DNA of 64,000 nucleotides from Prochlorococcus sp. MIT 0701 (GTDB taxonomy: Bacteria; Cyanobacteriota; Cyanobacteriia; PCC-6307; Cyanobiaceae): the NCBI RefSeq assembly GCF_000760295.1, contig NZ_JNBA01000039.1, positions 1 to 64,000 on the forward strand, given 5' to 3'. Position 1 is the first letter of the stretch; the number at the start of each line of letters is the position of its first letter. Position numbers and translations under genes: made by a program. The notes beneath the pieces were generated by a model. That model made no database searches, was not told the DNA's origin, and worked only from the letters and a program-made list of their open reading frames with translations. Below, in pieces: positions 58,071-64,000 of the stretch.

Positions 58071-58571
58071 TCACCACAGTCCCAGTTGCCGGCCTGCCTC
58101 AAAGCTCACGATGGCGCAAGCCACAGACAGGTTCAGGCTCCTTACCCCATCCTGCCCCTCTTCACTTGCTGCTCCAGGCATGAGAATTGTCGTGATCTGA
58201 TCACACTGCTCACGGATTTTGGTAGGAAGACCGGTGTCCTCACGGCCGAAAAGCAAAACATCTCCGGTTTGGAAACGCATCGAACGGAGGGGGATTCCTC
58301 CAAATCTGCTGCAACCGATCAGTCGATGATTTAATGGCAGGCACTGGCGAAATTTATTCAGGTCAGAATGAACTGACAAAGCAACGTGAGGCCAGTAATC
58401 AAGTCCTGCTCTACGTAGATAGCGGTCTTCAAGGCTGAACCCAAGAGGTTCAATCAGAGCAAGTGGTATGCGGAAGGCCGCACAGGTTCTGGCGATGTTT
58501 CCTGTATTTGGTGGAATCCGTGGCTCGTATAGCGCTACGCATAATGGTGAAAGTCCATTTGGTTCGTTCAT
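58071..58571 (-). CDS. trmL: tRNA (cytidine(34)-2'-O)-methyltransferase, TrmL/SpoU family
   Basis: 166 residues, minimal SPOUT methyltransferase. Opens with ALYEPRIPPNTGNIARTCAA (motif 1), then LLFGREDTGLP (motif 2) and SLNLSVACAIVSFEA (motif 3 with SAM-binding knot). The size is the TrmL/CspR type that 2'-O-methylates position 34 of tRNA-Leu. Overlaps cobU by 4 bases. Confidence 0.92.
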   Translation of the reverse strand: MNEPNGLSPLCVALYEPRIPPNTGNIARTCAAFRIPLALIEPLGFSLEDRYLRRAGLDYWPHVALSVHSDLNKFRQCLPLNHRLIGCSRFGGIPLRSMRFQTGDVLLFGREDTGLPTKIREQCDQITTILMPGAASEEGQDGVRSLNLSVACAIVSFEAGRQLGLW

Positions 58572-59128
58572 GGCACCGCAATACCCAGCTGTTTGAGATT
58601 CAATGCTCGACCCTGTAGGACAAGCCAGCTATCTGATGCCAATGGTTCGAGCTGTTGAGATAGCTTCCCAAGACGATCTCTAAAAAGACCTCCATAGGAT
58701 GTGCTGGGTACAACACCCCAGCCAGTTTCTTCAATGACAATGACGATCTGAGCATCATGTTGTTTGATCGTATCTAGTAGATCGTTCTTAAGGGCTCTCC
58801 AATTGCTCGAAGATTGGTCTAGGTGCCATGTAACAAAACCACCTAACGCTTCAATTAAAACAACATCTGATCTTGGCAATTGAGTGATTGCATTTTTAAG
58901 GTCTGGTCCAGATTCAATCACTGACCAGTGCTTTGGTCGACGATTACGGTGTTTTTGAAGCCTTTGCTCCCAATTCTGGTCGCAAGCTCTTGTAGGCGAG
59001 GTGGCGATATAAGTTACAGACTTAAATTGTTTGACCAAGTGTTCAGCCCATCGACTTTTTCCACCTCTGCTTGGGCCTGAAACTAGGGTAAGGCCATGAA
59101 GTATAGGAATAGTGTTAGCTACTACCAT
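58568..59128 (-). CDS. cobU: adenosylcobinamide kinase / adenosylcobinamide-phosphate guanylyltransferase
   Basis: 186 residues. P-loop GPSRGGKS at 18-25, YIATSPTRACDQNWEQRLQKHRNRRPKHW with the active-site His, and IVIEETGWGVVP typical of CobU/CobP. Phosphorylates adenosylcobinamide and transfers GMP for nucleotide-loop assembly in B12 synthesis. It supports the B12 requirement of nrdJ in this window. Start ATG at 59128 overlaps pxcA by 14 bases; an internal start is also possible. Confidence 0.92.
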   Translation of the reverse strand: MVVANTIPILHGLTLVSGPSRGGKSRWAEHLVKQFKSVTYIATSPTRACDQNWEQRLQKHRNRRPKHWSVIESGPDLKNAITQLPRSDVVLIEALGGFVTWHLDQSSSNWRALKNDLLDTIKQHDAQIVIVIEETGWGVVPSTSYGGLFRDRLGKLSQQLEPLASDSWLVLQGRALNLKQLGIAVP

Positions 59129-60263
59129 TCATTCCACGCAGGGTTGCAACAGATGAGGGAGAGACGCGATTGAGATAACGGAAAATCCAGTACTTGAAGA
59201 TGGTTGCAAGTATCACAGGGAAGGTGGCGATGAATAAAAGTATGAAATTTTCTCGCGCTGGAAATCCAAAATGATTTGCGATTCCCTGCAATAATACTTG
59301 CCATCCTTCAGGACTGTGGAATCCTACAAACATATCTGTAAAAAGAATAATTGCGAATGCCTTTGCAGAGTCACTTAAGCCATAAACTGCTTCGTCTAGG
59401 AATCCTCTGAGAACTCTCAACTCTTCCCGATTAATTATACAAACAAAAGCAAAGGCAATTAGTGCTACGAGATCTGCTAGGACATTCTTTACGGCATGTG
59501 TGCTTTCTTTATCAGCTTCATCCTTAAGTTGACTTGCTTTTATTGCCAGAACCTTCTGTAGTTCAACTTGACCTGGAATTGAATCACCTTTGAGTAGGGC
59601 GTCAAATTCTATCTCTGCCTTAAATACTCTTAGTTTTTCAACCGCCTGTTCTTCAAGTTGGGGTTTGGGATAACTCAGGAACGGAAGCTCAGGGGCTAAG
59701 TAGTCAATAGCCGGGGTGATGAGATAAGTTCGGCTCATCTGTTGCACAAGTAACGGCACCAGAATTAGCAGCAAGATGATCTTTAGTGAGACCAGAGTGG
59801 AATCGCGACGGCGGCGAAAACCTGCAACCAAAGTCGCTTCGGATGTTGGATCAAGTTGTCGTCGCACCTTATCGAATAAACCAAGAAGAGATCTGGGAAG
59901 AGGGTCGGGTGCCCTGCTCATAGAAGTTGATCTTGATGAACTCTTCGGGGCATAGCGATTAACAATCGTCTCAATCAATTGAAATTTTCGATATTCCTGA
60001 CTGTCAAGTTGACTGATATTAGGCTTAATAGCCTCAAATGTTATACGGCAGATATTTACTGCCGTATGAAATTTACGCAATATGGTTGACTGTAATGATC
60101 GTGGAACAGAAAGTTGCAGGTTGGGTCTTATAGGCCGATCTCCGTAGTATTCAAGCTCAAGTGTCTGGATCAGAAGTGCTGCTTCGTAACCACGTTCAAG
60201 GTCATTATTGATGTCTATCGATCGAGCTTCCCCAAATGTTCTCATCCAGTCCCTAAGCGTCAT
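59115..60263 (-). CDS. pxcA: proton extrusion protein PxcA (CemA-like)
   Basis: 382 residues from ATG at 60263 ([10 protein letters not shown]); a longer frame to 60323 adds 20 residues that overlap the end of the psb32-like gene. Soluble N-terminus with [20 protein letters not shown], then the membrane part: [73 protein letters not shown]. This matches the PxcA/CemA family for light-induced Na+-dependent proton extrusion. It begins 10 bases after the psb32-like stop and overlaps cobU by 14. Confidence 0.93.
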   Translation of the reverse strand: [382 protein letters not shown]

Positions 60264-60273
60264 GGTGATTGTG

Positions 60274-60957
60274 TCAGCGAGAGAACACCCACCAAGTGGC
60301 CATAGGAACGATGGTGCCGACAACCATCAAGACAACGACCCATAGGGTGGCATTACTGTTTTTTGTTTGTTCTTGTGACGGGATATTGGTTTGCTTAATT
60401 GCGCTAAAAGTTTCTATAGGAGGTCCTGGGTCATCCCCTCCATCCAATACGACTTGTAAGCGCGCAATTGCATCAAAAGATGCTTGCTGGTAGCGCTCTC
60501 CTCCCACCACTGGTTTATTCATTGTTGTACGGCCAGTGCTCTGCAAAAGGGCGTCCGGCAATGTGCTTTTTAAACTTGTATCTGCTAAGACAACAGTTTG
60601 CTTGGTTTGTGCATCTATCAACATCAATAGCAGGGGCAGCTCTTTTTCACCAGCGTTTGTGGACCATCGATCGATCAGTGAACTGCCAATGTTGGAAAGG
60701 GAAACACCATAATCAAGTTTACGAAGAGTAATCAAGCGAGCATCAAGTCTTTCGTTTCCGAGCTCAACAAGACGTCCTTCAATCTGAGAACGAGACACTC
60801 TGCTGAGGACATCAGCAGAATCGACAACATGGCTTTCAGGCCTTGCAACAGAAAAATCATCTGTTGTTATGGCAAAAGCTCCTGGTACAAGGAGTATCAG
60901 ACCCAGGAGGATGCTGATCAGAACACCGAGAACGCGGCTTGACCTCAGAACAGGCAT
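60274..60957 (-). CDS. psb32: TPM-domain protein, Psb32-like
   Basis: 227 residues. N-terminal signal/anchor (LGVLISILLGLILLVPGAFA), a TPM domain (about 45-165) beginning HVVDSADVLSRVSRSQIEGRL, then a C-terminal membrane helix (LWVVVLMVVGTIVPMATWWVF). The layout matches Psb32, a protein implicated in photosystem II repair and protection. It is close to but less certain than the founding members. Neighbour of pxcA on the same strand. Confidence 0.8.
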   Translation of the reverse strand: MPVLRSSRVLGVLISILLGLILLVPGAFAITTDDFSVARPESHVVDSADVLSRVSRSQIEGRLVELGNERLDARLITLRKLDYGVSLSNIGSSLIDRWSTNAGEKELPLLLMLIDAQTKQTVVLADTSLKSTLPDALLQSTGRTTMNKPVVGGERYQQASFDAIARLQVVLDGGDDPGPPIETFSAIKQTNIPSQEQTKNSNATLWVVVLMVVGTIVPMATWWVFSR

Positions 60958-60990
60958 CAGTTCAACAACAGCTGATATTGCAGTCTGACG

Positions 60991-61449
60991 TCAGCTGAGC
61001 AAGCTGTCTCGATTCAGAGCAGAAATTGCTTGAATCACAATCCTTGCTCGACCAGAAGGTAAGTCAAGCTTGCAAGCCAGATCCTCCAGGAAAGCGGCTT
61101 CCTCCTTTGAGACCTCGCGATCTGAATGGACTAACTGGGCGGCGACTGCCAAGGCACTTTCCTGTTGGAGCGAAGACAGGGCAGGTAAGGCTTTGCTAAT
61201 GAGTCCATCTACACCCTCCTGGCGCAACAGTTTTAGGTGTTGATCAAAGAGCTCTCCCATAGCGGCTTCAGAGCGCTCTCGATAGGGGTATCTGAATTCA
61301 AGTTGGCGACGAAGGGCATGAGCTTCGTCGCGACCGAGAACCCCGTCACAAGCAACGGCGGCGAGGGCCACTGCTGCAAAGGCTTCAGCATCGGTCATGA
61401 AAGATGGAACAACACAACCCATTTGAGCAAGAGTGCGTGGATCTGACAT
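60991..61449 (-). CDS. TerB-like protein
   Basis: 152 residues from ATG at 61449; an ATG at 61398 (MTDAEAFAAVALAAVACDG) would give 135. The acidic segment VACDGVLGRDEAHAL and the later SDREVSKEEAAFLEDLAC are the two metal-binding loops of the TerB fold, an all-helical repeat. Role in cyanobacteria unknown. It shares a short divergent region with the CCB gene. Confidence 0.78.
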   Translation of the reverse strand: MSDPRTLAQMGCVVPSFMTDAEAFAAVALAAVACDGVLGRDEAHALRRQLEFRYPYRERSEAAMGELFDQHLKLLRQEGVDGLISKALPALSSLQQESALAVAAQLVHSDREVSKEEAAFLEDLACKLDLPSGRARIVIQAISALNRDSLLS

Positions 61450-61466
61450 CACTTTTGTTTCGTTCG

Positions 61467-62090
61467 ATGCGACCAGCTGCGCGTATTTCCCTTATTGCAG
61501 GGCTGTTGACCCTGTCTTTGGCAGCATTTAATGCCTTGACAGTGGACCTTGTCACCCCGAGTTTTCAGCGTGCTGAGGTCTTGGCTGGCGTTGCTGCCGT
61601 TGGGTTGATGCTTATGGCAGTGTTATGGACACAAGCGAGCCCGATGGCTCCCAGCAAGCAGATCCTTGAGGGAAACCAGACATTCGAGTTAGTAGAGGGA
61701 TTGAACGATGTATTACAAAAAGAACTTGCCTGGGGAAGTCATTTATTACTTACGGCAACCCCAGCCGCAGTGATTCTAGTGTATTGGAATAATGAAGTTC
61801 TTTTACGTCGAGGAATCAGCGGTAATGGAACATTCATTCCAGGTGAGATCTGTAAACAGGCCAGAGATCGATGTGAATTGATTTCTTTAGTGAACACATC
61901 ACTGTTTCCTGGAAGAATCGAATTCAATCCAATTGTTGAGAATTTGCCTGCTGTTATGGTGTATCCATTAGCATCAAATGGTTGGGTTGTGCTGGGTGGA
62001 TGTTCTGAGCGATGTTTTAGTCGCTCAGATGAACTCTGGTTGATTGGATGGTCGCAACGTCTTAGAACTGAATTGGAGGAGAGGACTTAG
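61467..62090 (+). CDS. cofactor assembly of complex C subunit B (CCB2/CCB4-type, DUF2930)
   Basis: 207 residues from ATG at 61467 (MRPAARISLIAG). Two N-terminal membrane helices (ISLIAGLLTLSLAAFNAL and VLAGVAAVGLMLMAVLW), then a soluble domain with GNGTFIPGEICKQARDRCEL and WVVLGGCSERCFSRSDELWLIGWS. This matches the DUF2930/CCB family, needed for covalent attachment of heme ci to cytochrome b6. The 3' end overlaps lptC by 29 bases. Confidence 0.82.
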   Translation: MRPAARISLIAGLLTLSLAAFNALTVDLVTPSFQRAEVLAGVAAVGLMLMAVLWTQASPMAPSKQILEGNQTFELVEGLNDVLQKELAWGSHLLLTATPAAVILVYWNNEVLLRRGISGNGTFIPGEICKQARDRCELISLVNTSLFPGRIEFNPIVENLPAVMVYPLASNGWVVLGGCSERCFSRSDELWLIGWSQRLRTELEERT

Positions 62091-63246
62091 AGGAAGGTTT
62101 TAATTTCTCCTCACTTCCTTCAATTGTTAGTTGTGATCTGACTTTAGAACCAGATGATGAGAAAGACACTGTTCCCTCCTCTCCAATTCGTCCTTCTAGT
62201 TTATCACTTTTAGTAATATGATTATTTGCATCTCGTTTTAAAATTACATCGCCAATTGCCTGGACCTCCTCGGTTCTCCAATTCCAAATACATTTTTCAG
62301 CGTTGAGTTGTTCGCCAGGCTGACTGAGTTCACAATTCTGGGGAATCTCTACTCTTGTATGGGCAAGATCAACTTTAAAACTGTTTCCTCGATAGGTTGA
62401 TTTTTCCTGAGTTGCAATGAAAGGCTGATTGCTTTCAAGCTTTTCGCTATTAAATTTCCAGCGCGTTGTTTGCGCAAGTAAACTTGCTTTTTGTTCTGGA
62501 ATCATCAGTGTAACAGGCTTGATTAGATCGAGGTAGCCCTTCTTCGTGTTTCCTTGCAACCTTGTGGCTGTAAGTTGCTGTGGAATATCATTTTTACTTA
62601 CAATTCGGTGGCCAAGGATTGGCCCCATAGCATTAAGTTTACCGCTGTCTAGATTCCAAAGGCCATTGCGACCACGGATCACAATGGAGGGGTCTTGATT
62701 GTTATTCCGTTGTTTTTCCCAACGTTCAAATTTTGTTGGACCTTTAAATACAAGCTCTTGGGTTAACTGTTGAAACAATACTTTCTTGGCACTAATTCTT
62801 GAAATGTTGTCAAGAGCTTGGGGTCGTTGCTCAATCACCATCTTCGACTCGTTAGGTGACCAACGCAAACGATCACCAATGATCAACACTTTTTCTCCTG
62901 TAAGCTGCTGAACCATTACATTTCCCTCAAGCAGCACTGTCTCACCATCATTTAAAACTGTGGCGGCCTGGGCACTAATTTCAAATGATGGTTTGTTCTC
63001 TTTGTACAGAACACCCTCTGGGTTGCGAGCCCTTACAACCCTGCTGCCTAATTCATAGCGAGCTAAGGGGCTATTTAGGTCCCAGTCTCGTGAACCGTCA
63101 GCTTGCTTGTGGCGAAGTTCTAGAGATTTAAATACAAAAGGAACTGATGACTTCTTCTGTATTGATGGTGACTCCTGACATCCCACCATCGTTAAGATCA
63201 GCAGCAGACTGCCAAGATGGCGTGATGGTAGAAGGTTTAATCGCAT
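62062..63246 (-). CDS. lptC: LPS export periplasmic protein LptC (cyanobacterial long type)
   Basis: 394 residues from ATG at 63246; frame open to 63327 but overlapping metG. Lipoprotein-like signal LLLILTMVGCQ (lipobox Cys about 22). The rest is a repeated beta-jellyroll pattern (VLYKENKPSFEISAQAATVLNDGETVLLEGNV), fitting LptC/OstA-like bridging proteins that carry LPS to LptD. Much longer than E. coli LptC (191 aa), as is usual for cyanobacteria. The ATG overlaps the metG stop by 1 base (TAATG). Confidence 0.85.
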   Translation of the reverse strand: MRLNLLPSRHLGSLLLILTMVGCQESPSIQKKSSVPFVFKSLELRHKQADGSRDWDLNSPLARYELGSRVVRARNPEGVLYKENKPSFEISAQAATVLNDGETVLLEGNVMVQQLTGEKVLIIGDRLRWSPNESKMVIEQRPQALDNISRISAKKVLFQQLTQELVFKGPTKFERWEKQRNNNQDPSIVIRGRNGLWNLDSGKLNAMGPILGHRIVSKNDIPQQLTATRLQGNTKKGYLDLIKPVTLMIPEQKASLLAQTTRWKFNSEKLESNQPFIATQEKSTYRGNSFKVDLAHTRVEIPQNCELSQPGEQLNAEKCIWNWRTEEVQAIGDVILKRDANNHITKSDKLEGRIGEEGTVSFSSSGSKVRSQLTIEGSEEKLKPSSKSSPPIQF

Positions 63247-64000
63247 TAGAGTGAAGAAGAGAGTTCTAGCCTTTGCATTACGGGTTGAGAGGGTGGCAAT
63301 AAAGCTCCACTTTCCAATTGTCCCCAAGTTAAACAGTTAGACCAATCGTTGCCATCAATACTGAGTCCCAATTGGCTTAGTAAACGTTCGCTTAGAGAAG
63401 GTACAAGAGGATTAATTAATAGTCCTACAAGTCGACAGGCTTCTAAAACTGCGTATAAATCATCAGCCACGTCGGCTTCATTCCCAGCCGTCTTCATCCG
63501 ACTCCAAGGTGCCGTCTCATTGAGGTAGACGTTGGCTGCAATAGCCAATTTAAGGATCGCCTCAGCCGCATCCTGAAAAGCCATTGAGGGCATTGATTCA
63601 CGCACGATGGTAATTGTTGTTTCAGCAGTGGTCACTAGAGGATGACCGTAATCTATTTCATTCCGATGTGAAGGGACAGATCCTTCAAACCATTTTCTTG
63701 ACATAGACGAAGTTCTGTTCAGGAGATTTCCGATTGTATTTGCCAAGTCGTTATTGACTAAATCCATGAAGCGTTGCTGCTGAAAGTCACCATCATGACC
63801 AAACTGGATGTCACGTAATAAATACCATCGAACAGCATCTGGACCACACATCTCAAGGAGTTTTTCTGGATCAAGCACATTTCCTAGTGATTTACCCATC
63901 TTTTGACCTTCACGAGTGAGAAAGCCGTGGCCAAAAACTTGTTTTGGCAAGGGTAAGCCAGCTGAGATGAGCATTGCGGGCCAGTAGATTGCATGAAAAC
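63246..64000 (-). CDS. metG: methionyl-tRNA synthetase, C-terminal part (5' end outside window)
   Basis: At the right edge the frame reads HAIYWPAMLISAGLPLPKQVFGHGFL, typical of the class I core, and continues with KMGKSLGN, the KMSKS motif. Then come the anticodon-binding helices (DAVRWYLLRDIQFGHDGDF, LANTIGNLLNRTSSM, AANVYLNETAPWS) to the stop at 63246. About 250 C-terminal residues are in the window; the HIGH motif lies outside. No C-terminal tRNA-binding domain is present. Confidence 0.96.
   Translation of the reverse strand, partial: FHAIYWPAMLISAGLPLPKQVFGHGFLTREGQKMGKSLGNVLDPEKLLEMCGPDAVRWYLLRDIQFGHDGDFQQQRFMDLVNNDLANTIGNLLNRTSSMSRKWFEGSVPSHRNEIDYGHPLVTTAETTITIVRESMPSMAFQDAAEAILKLAIAANVYLNETAPWSRMKTAGNEADVADDLYAVLEACRLVGLLINPLVPSLSERLLSQLGLSIDGNDWSNCLTWGQLESGALLPPSQPVMQRLELSSSL

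Noticed and set aside
1-64000. CRISPR arrays, insertion sequences, integrases
   Set aside because: No regularly spaced repeats and no transposase or integrase-like product seen in any frame.

Overview
The window looks like chromosome from a marine picocyanobacterium, most likely a low-light Prochlorococcus of the MIT9313/MIT9303 kind. The clues are a B12-dependent class II ribonucleotide reductase as the only RNR seen here, many photosynthesis-accessory genes (psb30, psb32-like, pxcA, ycf20, a CCB-type cytochrome b6 maturation factor, VTE6-like phytol kinase), a Rieske oxygenase of the PaO/CAO type that could serve chlorophyll b synthesis, small families typical of Prochlorococcus/Synechococcus (a DUF1651-like protein, a small protein with a GGLMQPV tail), and dense housekeeping blocks separated by unusually long AT-rich spacers. 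This assignment is inference from gene content; no database was searched.

Layout. 0-6 kb is sparse: the end of an unidentified gene, a class I glutamine amidotransferase, a fatty-acid desaturase with a problematic start, tRNA-Ser(UGA), a phage-like zinc-cluster protein and a glycine-repeat protein. 6-16.6 kb is dense: nrdJ, a methyltransferase, prfC, a DUF1651-like protein, a CPP1-like protein, an ECF-like ATPase, DUF3531, rsmE, a VTE6-like kinase and a sigma factor. 16.6-21.7 kb (minus strand) reads aspC-phnD-phnC-phnE-GDSL hydrolase-sigma factor. 22-25.2 kb (plus) reads UDG-ispG-ctpA. 25.3-30.6 kb (minus) holds a small membrane protein, mfd and the Rieske oxygenase. After an 870-base spacer with a GC-rich islet comes a long minus-strand series, 31.5-45.2 kb: a helical-repeat protein, fmt, pmbA, tldD, DUF2996, a membrane protein, ubiX, a zam-like RNB protein, two half-size UPF0016 transporters, a YkgJ protein, clcA-like and recJ, with psb30 on the opposite strand. 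45.2-52.3 kb (mostly plus) holds a HAD phosphatase, ycf20, glycerate kinase, rpmF (minus), ftsH and a UPF0182 protein, then a 2-Cys peroxiredoxin. 53.4-58 kb is sparse again, with two paralogous M23 peptidases on either side of tRNA-Met(CAU). 58-64 kb is dense: trmL-like, cobU, pxcA, psb32-like, a TerB-like protein, a CCB protein, lptC and the 3' part of metG, which runs off the right edge.

Functional themes. Several genes serve the photosynthetic membrane (psb30, psb32, pxcA, CCB, CPP1-like, ftsH, ctpA, UPF0016 manganese/calcium transporters, Rieske oxygenase, VTE6, ispG). Others serve envelope biogenesis (lptC, two LysM/M23 peptidases) and DNA repair (mfd, recJ, UDG). A phosphonate/phosphite-type transporter is present without any catabolic gene. 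Genes are packed tightly with many 4-base stop/start overlaps, and several convergent neighbours overlap at their 3' ends.

I did not find a convincing new multi-gene system. The best leads are individual: an RNB-family protein whose catalytic motifs look eroded, a six-unit ten-residue glycine repeat protein, a desaturase whose coding signal continues upstream of any usable start, a probable frameshifted small gene behind rsmE, an FtsH lacking its first membrane helix, a GC-rich islet that may encode an RNA, and a perfect 15-bp hairpin without a T-tract.
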